From contig NC_133120.1 of assembly GCF_033568475.1 (NCBI RefSeq), positions 90,476,151-90,540,150 of the forward strand: a stretch of 64,000 bases of DNA. The letters are read 5' to 3'. Of this stretch, positions 1 through 14,450 are shown piece after piece; within the stretch, counting starts at the first letter, position 1, and the number at the start of each line of letters is the position of its first letter. Source of the stretch: Henckelia pumila (taxonomy: Eukaryota > Streptophyta > Magnoliopsida > Lamiales > Gesneriaceae). The position numbers and the translations under genes were made by a program. A model generated the notes under the pieces. It ran no database searches, had not been told where the DNA came from, and was given only the letters and a program-made list of their open reading frames with translations.

Positions 1-162
1 TTGGTTTATAATTGGAAACCACTAAATTTTCATAAATTTATAAAAAAAAAATCTTAACTAAATACCCGTTTGATTTTTGAATTCCACTTGGACTCTTCAA
101 AACTTTGTATACAAGTAATACAACCCCATTAGTGGACTCGACGACTCATCGAGACCTATTGC

Positions 163-1659
163 ATGCCTCTTTTTAAGCGAGCAAAGCAAAGCTCGAAATC
201 AAGAACGATGATCATGAATCCGACCAAAGTAACGCCGGAGTCGTGGGGAACTCTCGGATCGGCGATCTTAACGTTTATATTTTTCTGGGACCTGATCCGA
301 AGATACTGTCCCCCGGAGCTCCGGCGCTACCTCGAGAAAAGTGGCCGCAGAATCTCTGTATTCTTCAATCCCACCATTCAAATCTCCATCCACGAATACA
401 TCGGCAGCCACATGAAACCTCACGAAGCCTATGGCATAGTCGAGGCCTATCTCAGCATCAGTTCATCCAAAGATGCTAAGAAACTCAAAGCAGAGATGGC
501 TCGAGAAACCGAAACCAAGCTAGTTTTGAGCATGGATGAAAACGAGAAGACTACGGACGAGTTTCATGGAGTTCAAGTGGAGTGGGTTTCGGGTAAAATC
601 CCAAGCCCTCCACAGACAACAACCATGTCTTACTACCGGGAGACGGAGAAGAGATATTACAAGCTTAAATTTCACAGACGGCACAAGAAGTTGATAACAG
701 AGTCGTATTTGGATCACGTGATGAAGACGGGACAGGTTCGAATTCAAGAAAGAAACAGGCAGAGGAAGCTGTACACAAATGGCCACAGTAAGTCGTATTG
801 GAGTCATATCGTGTTCGACCATCCCGCTACGTTCGAGACTCTTGCGCTGGAGCGGGAGAAGAAGGAGGAGATCATGGAGGATCTTTTGAGTTTCACCAAG
901 AGCAGAGATTTCTACAAAAGGATCGGAAAGGCCTGGAAAAGGGGTTATTTGCTGTATGGCCCCCCTGGAACTGGGAAATCCACCATGATTGCTGCCATGG
1001 CCAATTTTCTGGACTACGATGTTTACGATTTCGAGCTTACATCCGTGAAGAACAACACTGAGCTGAGAAAGCTTCTGGCGGAGACCACGAGTAAGTCCAT
1101 TATAGTGATCGAAGACATAGACTGCTCGCTGGATTTGACGGGCGAAAGGAATAAGAGAATGGAGAAATCTTGTGAAACAGACACGGAGATAATCAAGAAA
1201 CCAAGCTCTCGCAGAGACAGAGAAGCCGAAAGTGGCAGCCAAGTGACTCTATCAGGGCTGCTCAACTTCATAGATGGGCTTTGGTCATCCTGTGCAGGGG
1301 AGAGACTGATCGTGTTCACAACCAACCATGTAGAGAAACTCGATCCGGCTCTCACGAGGCGGGGTCGAATGGACAAGCACATCGAGTTTTCCTACTGTAA
1401 ATTCGAGGGATTCAAGGTTCTTGCCAAGAATTACCTCAACCTCGAAGATCATCCGATGTTCGGATCGGTTCAAGAGTTGATGGAGAAGGTGAACATCACC
1501 CCCGCGGATGTCGCGGAGAATCTGATGCCCAAGTCTGCCAAGGAAGGTCCGGACGAATGCCTTCAAAGTCTGATACAGGCTCTTGAACTAGTGCAGGCAA
1601 AAGAGACCAACAAAGCAGGGGCCTCTGCTGAAGAACTTGTAATAGATCAGTTGAGTTGA
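163..1659 (+). CDS. AAA-ATPase, BCS1-like (ASD/AATP1 plant family)
   Basis: One uninterrupted frame of 498 residues. A hydrophobic segment near residues 28-45 (WGTLGSAILTFIFFWDLI) fits the N-terminal membrane anchor of plant mitochondrial or ER AAA-ATPases. It is followed by the family's N-terminal domain (FNPTIQISIHEY). The AAA core shows Walker A GPPGTGKST from about residue 266, Walker B IIVIEDIDCS near 312-321, the FIDGLWSS segment, sensor-1 TTNH and the arginine-finger segment RRGRMD. Length and lack of introns match plant At2g18193/At3g50940-type proteins, many of which are stress-induced. Such proteins hydrolyse ATP to remodel or translocate protein substrates; the substrate here is unknown. 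The first ATG (163) is used, but ATGs at 208 and 214 start nearer the anchor and could be the real start. The 240-residue frame on the opposite strand is a shadow. Confidence 0.93.
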   Translation: MPLFKRAKQSSKSRTMIMNPTKVTPESWGTLGSAILTFIFFWDLIRRYCPPELRRYLEKSGRRISVFFNPTIQISIHEYIGSHMKPHEAYGIVEAYLSISSSKDAKKLKAEMARETETKLVLSMDENEKTTDEFHGVQVEWVSGKIPSPPQTTTMSYYRETEKRYYKLKFHRRHKKLITESYLDHVMKTGQVRIQERNRQRKLYTNGHSKSYWSHIVFDHPATFETLALEREKKEEIMEDLLSFTKSRDFYKRIGKAWKRGYLLYGPPGTGKSTMIAAMANFLDYDVYDFELTSVKNNTELRKLLAETTSKSIIVIEDIDCSLDLTGERNKRMEKSCETDTEIIKKPSSRRDREAESGSQVTLSGLLNFIDGLWSSCAGERLIVFTTNHVEKLDPALTRRGRMDKHIEFSYCKFEGFKVLAKNYLNLEDHPMFGSVQELMEKVNITPADVAENLMPKSAKEGPDECLQSLIQALELVQAKETNKAGASAEELVIDQLS

Positions 1660-3850
1660 ATGGATTCCCCATTGTTCAAGAAACCAGAGGATGATTGAAA
1701 TATTTTACGGAATTATATATGATTTTTGATCAAGTTCAGTTCAATCTAAATCCATGTCTATCTGTTATTTCCCATCCCTTTTTTTTTTTTTTTTTTTCTT
1801 TCTGAGGAGGCATATTCTGTTGGACAATTGGTTCATTAAATATATGTATTGGTGTCTTTTGAGTTTTCTCATTTGAAAGTTTCAAATAATATAACAAGCC
1901 CTAAAGATAAATAAATTTTTTGTTATTCCATTTATATTTGGTTTTAATGAGCGTTCTTTCATGTTTCCACCTTCCATAATAACACATTAATTAGCCAACG
2001 CACTTTATATTCTTATACAAAAACTATTACCATTATCAATCAATCTTTTCAACTTGGAATTGCTGAGTCATACTCCACCAAAATTATGGATCTGGATCCT
2101 CTGCTGTGGAGAAAGAAACAACACAAAATACTGTGCAATATATAAACTTCTGTAATTCATATCACATGATTAAATAATTAATTATTTAATTAATTACACA
2201 CATGAAATATTGAAATCATTTATATTTTTAATGCACAGTATCCTGTGCTGTTTTTCTCTCCACAGCAGAGGATCTTTTTCCCAAAAATTATATAGTGATT
2301 TATGAAAAAGGGGACGATATCATATCCAAAAATTAATTTGTTAAAATTTTTATTATTGTTATGTGCATCATGTGTGAAAAAAGAATAAGAGGATTAGAGG
2401 AATATGCAAATTATTGTAATCTTTCCTAAATTCTTTTCAACTTGGAATTTCTGAGTCATACCCCTAGATTAAGTCAGAATATGCAACCATACCATGTTCG
2501 TATATGCTTGTGAATCCAACAACATATATAGATTTTATGATAATGCTATGTGCATATAGAGTTTTACATAGAATGTTATATGCATTATAAATTAGAAAAG
2601 TATATCAAAATTTTTTAAAATGCTTTTATTTTCAATTGTTTGTATTGCTCAAAAAAATCTTAACAAAAGTATTATTATTTTTTATTTTATTATTTACTAT
2701 GCAGTTTTAGGAGTGTCAAAATTGAACTCAACCCGAGTTGATCGAAAAATTATCGGATTAAGGTTGAGGTATTGGGGTTCGGGTTGAACCCGAAGTATTT
2801 GATTTTTTTTATTTTTGACAAAATAATTTAATACACATAATAATAATCAAATATATTTTGATTTAAATACATAATAACAAAATCTCACTTATATAGTTCT
2901 ATATAATTTAAATTTAAAAATTTAATTATATGAAATTTAAAATACACTTACTACACAAAATAAAAATTATTTTTAAAATTCATTTTTTTACAAAATAATT
3001 ATTACATGTTGAAAATCTATGTTACAATATACAATAAATTTTTTTTTCCAACATACAATATATAAAAATATAGTAAAAATTTCTTGATTCTATAAATAAG
3101 TACACAAACTTTTTAAAAATTTCTTAAACCAAACTCGAATGAATCAATAACGACCGACCCGAATTCGACTAACCCGATCAACCTAAAACTACATGATTTG
3201 ATTTTTTATTTTGTTTTGTAAAAAAATTTTAATTATTATACATAATAATAATAATAAATACATTTTAATTTAAATACATAATAATAAAATCTCGCTTATA
3301 TATTATTTAAATTTTAAAGTTTAATTTTAAAATATATTTACTATAAAAAAAATTAACAATTAATTTTTTTTAAATCAGTAAAAAAATTATATATTTTTTC
3401 ATAATTATTTAATAAAATAATGACTTTTGTTGAACTCAATAAAATTAATTTTATAAGTAAGTAATAAAATAAAAATAATAATATTTTAGTGCAAAGTTTT
3501 TTAAAGCAAGACAAAAAATTGTGGGTTGAAAAGAAAAAAACTTAAAAAGAATTTTGAACTAATTTTTTAATTTAATAGAGCGTGTAACTCTTTATATAAC
3601 ACTTTATGTACGCATAATATTATCCTAGATTATGTCACATAAAAGCTTTTTTTTTCAGATTATATATATACAATATCTATGGTTGCAAGTACCTTTTTCA
3701 CACGTAACAATAGCAAATAAATCTAAGTTCAAACATGAAAGATTATCATACTAACTCAATGGCTCCAACATTACATTTTCTTGCACCATACAAGCCAAAG
3801 CTTACAGGAGTTCTCACAATCTCCAGTATGACACATTGTTCATTGTTTTG
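1660..3850. other. Intergenic, AT-rich, with decayed repeats
   Basis: No gene is visible. The stretch holds a MITE (2094-2274), a 32-bp direct repeat with few differences (about 2045-2076 and 2434-2465), and two degenerate copies of an AT-rich repeat unit of about 100 bp (about 2801-2900 and 3196-3302). Each of these units is accompanied by a short GC-richer block containing ACCCGA-like words. Positions from about 3740 are probably the 3' untranslated part of the HIPL1-like gene on the minus strand. Confidence 0.5.
2094..2274. mobile_element. MITE with about 40-bp terminal inverted repeats
   Basis: The left end GGATCCTCTGCTGTGGAGA and the reverse complement of the right end (GATCCTCTGCTGTGGAGAGA) match. 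The match continues for about 40 bp with a few differences, including ACTGTGC on both arms. The core is AT-rich and has no frame. This is a non-autonomous DNA transposon; the superfamily is not settled because no clean target duplication is visible. Confidence 0.75.
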
Positions 3851-6678
<2,828 letters not shown>

Positions 6679-7582
6679 GATGCAAAACACGATCAGAATG
6701 ACAGCAACAAAACCACCCTTTGTTTTAAATGGGGAAATCGATCACAGAAGATTGACAAATTCCCATTTTGACAGAAAACTGGACCGAACAAATCTCGTTT
6801 CAGACATTTTATTCAAACTTAGAAAACATCCAAGTTGTTCAAAGGTTTTACAGTCGAAATTTATTCAAAGTAGACCGGAAGCTTAATAGAGTATAGACTA
6901 CATTTCCAGAGGCACCGAATATTATATATTATAATAAGAAGACAATACAACAACTACATAAAGTCTTTTTTTTGAATTTTTTTTTTAAAAAAATTAGAAC
7001 AAAAAAAAATTAAAAAATTGGCCGTTTACCAACTTTTAGATGACAGAGGAAGCGCTCTCACGATAGATATAATTAATAATTAATCCACCCTTAAAAAAAC
7101 ACCAAAATCTGCAAAATATCAAAGTCCTCTTTCCCCCATTTTATCTGCCTGGCTGGGGCATTTGACCATCTCGGTGGACATGACCACCTATTAGTAAGGT
7201 ACACGAAAGTCAAAATAGTTGACTTTTTGACAATCATTTTTACAAAAAATGATTTTTTTTTTTTGAACTCACAAAAATAATGATTATCATATAATATATA
7301 TATTATGGTCGATATCAGAAGCATGCTTACAATTAGATAAGCTAAACCTTCATTCATTTTTTAATTGTAACTTAATTTGATTGGATCAAGAACATCTATT
7401 ATCTCACTCGACGATGCAGACCACACAATTGCATGCAAATATATACTTTTGAACTTATATTGCTTTTACTTACAAAATAAAAACACAATAATTACAATAT
7501 AATTAATTAACTTAATTAAAATATATGCATGAAATAAGACATGAGATAAATTTAATTTAGATAAACTTTAAAAATAATTTTA
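6679..7582. other. Upstream region of the HIPL1-like gene
   Basis: This is the 5' untranslated and promoter side of the minus-strand gene. It is AT-rich with A/T homopolymer runs near 6965-7015 and 7250-7265. I see no further gene and no clear TATA box that I would defend. Confidence 0.4.
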
Positions 7583-7893
7583 GGAAAAATTGCTTTTTTG
7601 GTCCTCTATGTTTGTCACTTTGCGATTTCAGTCATTTATATGTTTAGATTTCATTTTAGTCCGCTATATTTATTTTTTTGGCAATTTTAGTCCTTTTTTC
7701 GATGCGGCGCTGACGTGGCACCAATTCAGTGCTGATATGGAGCTAACGTGTACAGTGCCACGTAAGCATTTTTAATAAAAAGGACCGAAATTGCAAAAAA
7801 ACAGAACATGCAGAACTAAAACTGAAATGTGAAAACATAGAGGACCAAAATCGCAAAGTAACAAACATACAGGACTAAATTTACAATTTTCCC
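7583..7893. mobile_element. Mutator-type MITE with 9-bp target duplication
   Basis: The ends are GGAAAAATTG and CAATTTTCCC, and both arms carry the words TTTGGTCCTCTATG / CAAAGTAAC-type sequence for over 100 bp as inverted repeats. The 9-bp direct repeat ATAATTTTA flanks the element exactly (7574-7582 and 7894-7902), which is the Mutator (MULE) signature. The middle contains GACGTGGCA and TGCCACGT. The 61-residue frame inside it is not a gene. A more decayed relative seems to lie near 57990-58130. Confidence 0.85.
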
Positions 7894-8156
7894 ATAATTT
7901 TATAAGATATATATATGATAGACATTTTAAAATGACAATTCAAATACATTATATAGTAGCTTCATGTAACTGCAAAGTATACATATTTAATTAAAACATT
8001 TGTCAGACACGTCCAACAATTATAGATAATGTCAAAGATCATACAAAAAGATTGTCCTAATCTCATTTCAATTTTTAATTGTCCGTCGCTATATATTCCC
8101 CATTTTGTCCAAATGCATGGCCCCATGTAACGGCGTTAATATATATTTATATATGA

Positions 8157-8347
8157 GTAATGTTAGATGTATATCTCGGTGTACACTTTGGTTTACATAA
8201 TTCCTTATTAATTATAAAATTTTTCTTGATCAACTAGATATTTATTTCTTATCATGGGTATTTTGAAATTAATGAGAGAAATTAAGAAAATTTTAAGTAA
8301 GGGTGTAAACCAAGGTATACACTATAAGATGTACATCTAGGATTTTT
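8157..8347. mobile_element. MITE with about 40-bp inverted ends
   Basis: The left arm contains TTAGATGTATATCTCGGTGT and the reverse complement of the right arm contains CTAGATGTACATCTTATAGT. Both then read into a shared TTGGTTTACA word. The core is AT-rich and non-coding. The superfamily is undetermined. Confidence 0.7.
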
Positions 8348-9561
8348 ATATATATATATATTAACAAGATAATATTTGACCATCAAGTTTTTCAGCAAGC
8401 ATGCGTCATGCATGATGCCATCTTTATCAATAATAATATATATATTTGTTTAAGAAGGATGTATCACAAGGAAAGAACCAATGCAACAAAATTAATGACG
8501 AAAGTTGAAAATTTAAATAAACAAGTTATTATAAGTAATATACTGATCAAATTAGCCGATACTATAAAATTATAATCATCAAATTCTAATAGGTAATCTC
8601 CGAACATATGACGGGGCTTGAAAATCTATATATATATAAAAGCAGAGTTTTTACTAAAAATAATAGTTTTCCGCCAAAACGTAATTGCTAAAAAAAGAAA
8701 CCAGATAAATTAATAGTGTATATATATATATATATATATGTAATTATGGATGATGATGATGATTTTTTTATTCAAAATTTGAATTTTAATCGGATATCAT
8801 CATTATTTTGAATTTTAATTAGTTTTTTTTTGTAAAAATATCCATAACTATATGATAATTATCAATTTTCGGTTTAAAATTTGATAAAATTTTATATTTT
8901 TTTAAAAAAAATCAATTAATTTTTGTGTATCTAAATACATATGAAAAATAAATGTTATATATATAATAATGTCTCAAACTTCAGTTAATTTTTTTTATTT
9001 CGATAGTGAAATTTTCATAAATACAATATACGATAATGTATCAATTTTTGGTTCAAAATTTGAAATTTAATTGGATTTTATCATATATCATTTTTAATTT
9101 TAGTTAATTTTTTTGTCCAATGTCCAGTGAAAATTACTTAACGCAATATATGATAATATAAAAATACTCCGTTTTATTTTTAAAAATTGATATTGTGTTA
9201 TCACGGTTTTTAATTTCAGTTAATTTTTTATGATATTTTATGATATTGCACCAATTTTTCATAAAAATTTGAAATTTGGTATATATATGGAGATTTTCAT
9301 AAACTCAATACATGATAATATAATAATTTTTAATTCAAAATTTGAAATTTGATAATATTTTATCATTATTTCTAAAATTTAATTAATTTTTCTCTCTCTA
9401 TATATATAAATTTCAATTAATTTTGTTTATATATGTGTGTATGAAAATTTTCATAAATATTATACATGATAGCATACCAATTTTTTATTCTATATATATA
9501 ATTAAAGCACGTAAATTCAATATTAAATTTTTTTTCGTTTACATTGATTCACATTTTCATG

Positions 9562-9601
<40 letters not shown>

Positions 9602-9952
9602 CATATATATATATATATGTATGTATCGTTGACATAATTTAGAAAATATAATTTATTTTAAAAATAATTATGTTGTAAGAAAGAAAGAGAAAATATTAAT
9701 TCTATACTCATTTTTTTTTATGAAGAAATAAACGTCTGAAAGTTTATTTCTATTAAAATTTTGTAGATTTACAACATATGCAAAATGTATTAATTATAGT
9801 TAATTATATATATATATGTATATATATAGAATTATTTGATTGAATTATTATTTTATGTTTTTGTATTTTAAGTATGTTTTTAATATTTTAAGTGTGCTCA
9901 AGTTAAAATAGAAATTTTTATGTATACATGGTAAATCCACCAAATTTGAGTC

Positions 9953-9996
<44 letters not shown>

Positions 9997-10876
9997 TCCG
10001 ATCCCCTGCACACTGCACCTTAGGGTGCAGGAAATTTTAGTGCGACCCCCATGGGTTTTAGTGGTTTTTGTTTTTTTTTTTTTTGCACCACAAAAACCCA
10101 CCACGGGTAGTGGGTCGTAAACTCTTTACAAATTTTTCTTCTTTTAGAATTGGTTCACAATATAAATATATATCTATAATAATGTCCAAAAATAATTCGT
10201 TCAATTTAATTTATTTAAAGAAATTTAATTAGCAAAAAAATTAATAATAAAAAATAGATAATGATTAATACTATAAATAAATTAGTAAGTTTCTATTGAG
10301 ATTATCTCACTAATCTTTATCCGTGAGACGGGTCAACTTTACTCATATTTACAATAAAAAATTATACTTTTTTCATAAAAATAATATTTTCATGGGTAAT
10401 CCAAATAGAAGATTAGTATCACAAAACTGATCCGTAAGACCGTTCACAGTAGTTTTGTGTAAAATAAATATAACAATATATAAATTTTAATTCAAAATAT
10501 GTTATTTCGTTTACATAATTTAAAAAGTCGAATTTTCTTCAAAATATACTTATGTTATAAAAAAAAGAGGTAAATATTAACATTGTACACATTTTTTATG
10601 GAGAAAAATACGTCTGAAAACTTGCTTCAATTCAGATTTTGATATATTTATAATATATATGCAAAATATTTCATAAATGATGTATCTATATAATATAACA
10701 ATCTACTCAATCAAAGTTTGATAGTTTACCATATATATGTGTGAAATGCTCAATAATTTTTATATGTATGTATATCAAATCACAATTTACTGTTTACTGA
10801 TGAAAATTTGAAAAATCTATCATATATACAAGAAAATTATCATTTCGATTTGAACACACACGTAATATATAAATAT

Positions 10877-11075
10877 TTTTGGGGTACAATAAATGTCCCT
10901 ATTGGGTAGAGCAATCGAACCATGACGTTTGAGTTGCTGCGTAGTTTAAAAGATTTGAGTTGTACCATTACCACCAGCTATAACTTTTGATAAAGCGACA
11001 AGTGTTCTGTCCTACATTTGATATCAGAGTCAATATCATGTGTTCGATTATCGTTTACAATTATTAGAGTTATCC
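10877..11075 (+). mobile_element. TRIM-family fossil, copy A (incomplete)
   Basis: An LTR-like segment of about 140 bp (10877-11016, starting around GGGGTACAATAAATG and ending CCTACA) is followed by a primer-site-like sequence resembling TTGGTATCAGAGCC. It shares blocks such as ACCATTACCACCAGCTATA with three other places in the window. It is an old, incomplete copy. Confidence 0.7.
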
Positions 11076-11189
11076 ATGAAGTAGACATGCATTGAGTGCT
11101 TAGCTACGATTGGTTCATTGTTACGATCTACTTTCGTATGAAAACAAGATAGATTTCAAGTTGTGATGCATATATATTTCATAATGTTG

Positions 11190-11225
<36 letters not shown>

Positions 11226-11228
<3 letters not shown>

Positions 11229-11365
11229 TTTGATATTATGAGCACCCATGATGTGCACTTTTGTGTGCACCGCTAACGTGGCACCCTCTACATCCAATAG
11301 ATGAATGCCACGTCAACAGGTGCACACACAAGTGCACATGATAGGTTCTCACCATATCAAAACTC
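11226..11365. mobile_element. MITE inserted in a (TA)n run
   Basis: The arms pair as inverted repeats: TTGATATTATGAGCACCCAT on the left, and TTTGATATGGTGAGAACCTA as the reverse complement on the right. The word GTGCACTT.TGTGTGCACC occurs on both arms. Each side is flanked by a long (TA)n tract (about 11192-11224 and 11367-11388), suggesting insertion within a TA microsatellite, as known for Micron-type elements. There is no coding sequence. Confidence 0.7.
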
Positions 11366-12594
11366 TATATATATATATATATATATATTTTCTTATTGAT
11401 ATTTATCTATCTATAAATGTAAATATAATTTTTTTTTCTATTTTATAGGGTTCACGCATGCATAGAACAATAAAATATGATGTCACAGAAAAAGTGAAAC
11501 CAATCATAAAAAAATAGTCATCTTTATGCTATAAAAAACATAACTGTTGCAGAAAATAGACTGAAATATAAAATCAAATTTATAACTAAAACAAATGTAT
11601 GCGAGTTTTTCGATGATACTTTTATTTCGAAAATGTTTGAATTTAAGAGCTTCAGAGATTTGAAAAGTATGGATGCCATCGATTAAACAAAAATTTTTGC
11701 TACATTTTTTTCCCTTCTTGATGTGTATATCACATTTTATATCTTTTTTACACATCTTATATCTTTTTTTTTACTTATTAGTTTTTATATTAGGTGTAAT
11801 TTTTTACTTATGTTTTATTAATCTAACAAATTTTCTATCATTCTAACTTTTTCCAGATGTCATTGACAAAATGATATAAAGAGATTCCCTCCAAAATAGA
11901 GATTAATATCGTGTTACGAAATTTATTAATTTTGTCATTGAAGATTAATTAGTGAATTCCATTTTTCTTAACTTTCTCATTTTATTTGAGGTGAGTATCT
12001 ATATTTTTTTTTTGTCGGGAACAATAAGTTACCATGTACTTTGTGAGAATTAAAAATTTGTTTTCTAACCGTACAATATATAATTCATTTAGATATTCTA
12101 AAAATAATAATCGATTTATCTAATTTGTATTTTATTTATTTGTTCAAAATTTCATATTTACTAATATTTATTGTTAATTATATAAAATAATATCCCGTGC
12201 ATCGCACGGGTGAAATACTAGTATATATAAAAGTAATCTTTTTGGGTTGCATGACATAATCAAATATTTGAATTTTTTTGTGTGTGCTTGAAGTTACATA
12301 TAATTAATCTATCTATAAGTTATCTTATCTATCTCACGTTTTTTTTGTCATATTATTTATATATCTTTCAATTATTTATCTTATATCAATCAAATCATAA
12401 ATTATTTATCTTACATCAATCAAATCATTGAATTTAAATTACTATATTACCCTTTATAAATAATATTATTCATATTTTTATTAATTATTAAAAATATAAA
12501 ATAGTAATTTACTATTTTCATATAATATATAATCAATCAAATCAAACAAACTATGGGAAAGTCTATGCTACCCCAAGGGCACTGTGACAATCCG

Positions 12595-12637
12595 TGATTG
12601 GTTAAAATTAGTGGGCCCCACTGATTTTAACCAATCA
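12595..12637. repeat. 43-bp near-perfect palindrome
   Basis: The left arm TGATTGGTTAAAAT and the right arm ATTTTAACCAATCA are exact reverse complements around a GTGGGCCCCAC centre. It is probably the core of a small MITE or a solo inverted repeat. The CCAAT-type pentamer is present on both arms. No function can be assigned. Confidence 0.75.
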
Positions 12638-14024
12638 TAATCAATCAAATCAAATCTTATATTAACTTTTATTTTTTTTTTATTTTTTATTACAATATAT
12701 TACTTATCTATATATTATTTTTCTTATTACCAACTTCAAACGGACCCTTAAATGATAAAAACTAGTATTTTGATGTACGTATTCTGTACAATTGTATAAT
12801 TTTTTTAAATTAATTTGGTTGATATTAAAATAGTTGTAATATAATAACTATAAAATTAATGAGAGACTTTATTGTAATTTATGTTCTTCTTGATCCCACT
12901 AACCTACCAAATTTTTGTGTTTATTAGACTAATATTTAATATAGTACACAGATACTAATTAGATTTAATTTATATATTCAACCAAAACTTCTATAAACTT
13001 CAATTTTCTACCTAGCTTCAGTCATTATGTTATGAAACCTTCGAGCCATTACATCATACGAAATTTTAATGATCATCAAATCAAAATCAATTACAAGGGA
13101 TCAATGGTGAACGGATTTCAAATAATCTAACGTAGACTTTAATTCGCCTACGTACTCTATGCATTTATATATTTACTCCTGAGTTTGTGCATAATTCACG
13201 TTAAGAGATGAGATTGTTAAATGATAGATTAAAATATGATTATTAATATAATTTGATAGGATATTAAGTGGTTATGGAAAAATAGTAATATGTTTAGTTT
13301 GATTGATTAATTTGGGATTGATTTTTTTTTTTCTTTTTACCATTAGAAATTTATTATCCCTTCTAAAATTTAGGATTAAGAATTATTTTAAATTCCATTA
13401 TTAACGGGCTTAAGAATTTATAATGATTTTTAATTTTGCAACTAAACATTAGATTAGTCGGTATTAATAATGTTATCTCTCGTTTATCAAAGAAAGTAAA
13501 CGCAACCTTAAGGATTAAAATCAATACAATTGATTCTATTTTTTTCAATAAATGTCACAAATATCGATAAATCGCATCCCTTAACTATATGATTAGGTAA
13601 TGTCCATAAAAGTATGATAAAATAATCCGATCAAGCGCACTTAAAACATCGGATTAGTAGAACCAAATTAATACGCACTTAAAAATCGATCGGATTATTA
13701 TGTTTTTTGGATTAGTGTGTACTGTGGAGCAAATGGGTTGGGGAAAGTGTGTTCATGATTTGAAGGAATTGCTGAATATCAACTTAATTAAATTAGAATG
13801 GTCTAACTCATACCGTGTGAATAGAGAAGCTCGAGGTTCTTTTGGGTGATGAAATTATTTCTCATCATCCCAACAAATAAAAAAAAAACATTTTTTTTTG
13901 TTAAAACGATAAAATAAATATCATTCAATCAAAGGTGAACATTTTCATTTTACAAAGAGCGTCGATTTTTCGAGGGATAGAAAAAAAAAAGAAAAAAAGA
14001 GTTAGTTCTCAATAGAATTTTTTT

Positions 14025-14225
14025 TTAGCTAGAAAGTGAATCGAGATTAATTAGCTTGATACGACAATATCGAATTTTTGCACCATTGACTTTTCTACAT
14101 TCTACACGAATATCGGCTACAAAAAATGTTCGTCCATCAATAGAAGTAATTAAGTTTTGATCAATGGTTAGCACAACATTCAGTGCATCCGATACAAGAC
14201 ATTGTGTGCTACCTTGTATTCATAG
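14025..14225 (-). pseudogene. Coding-like remnant, unidentified
   Basis: Read on the minus strand, about 60 codons are open before a TAA and have a protein-like composition (for example SIDGRTFFVADIRVECRKVN, then IRYCRIKLINLDS). There is no start codon in frame and a stop lies just upstream, so it looks like an exon or gene fragment rather than a gene. I do not recognise the family. Confidence 0.3.
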
Positions 14226-14292
14226 TTATGGATACAAGAGAGCAAATTGAAAGTGCTGACAACCAAATATATAATAATAATAATAATAATAA

Positions 14293-14415
14293 GGAAGTTG
14301 ATATTTACACTCCATTTTGTGTTATTTATACTCTACTTCATGTGTAAAGTGGAGTGAAAATTTATTCACAAATGAAATTCAAATAACAAAAAATGAAGTG
14401 TAAATATCAAGTCTC
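14293..14415. mobile_element. Tourist-like MITE in a (TAA)n tract
   Basis: The left arm GTTGATATTTACACTCCATT matches the reverse complement of the right arm (CTTGATATTTACACTTCATT) for about 30 bp. The element is bordered on both sides by TAA repeats, compatible with the TAA target preference of PIF/Harbinger (Tourist) elements. It is non-coding. Confidence 0.65.

Positions 14416-14450
<35 letters not shown>

Larger units (their letters stand above)
8625..12221 (+). mobile_element. Non-autonomous Helitron, about 3.6 kb
   Basis: The 5' end is TCTATATATATATAAAAGCA directly after an A. The 3' end has the hairpin CCCGTGC-ATC-GCACGGG (12193-12210), followed ten bases later by CTAG and then T. This is the Helitron pattern: insertion between A and T, 5' TC, 3' hairpin then CTRR. 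No Rep/helicase frame is present, so the element would depend on another copy. The interior is repetitive AT-rich DNA (recurrent AATTTGAAATTT words). It also holds (TA)n runs, an imperfect hairpin near 10042-10117, a TRIM fragment (10877-11075) and a MITE (11226-11365). Pairing of these two ends as one element is inference; each end alone is convincing. Confidence 0.75.

Noticed and set aside
520-1382. Long minus-strand frames (240 and 119 residues) opposite the AAA-ATPase
   Set aside because: They mirror the codon structure of a clear AAA-ATPase and contain no recognisable domain.
9423-10104. Frames of 68-69 residues in TA/TG-rich DNA
   Set aside because: They are translations of (TA)n and (TG)n microsatellites.
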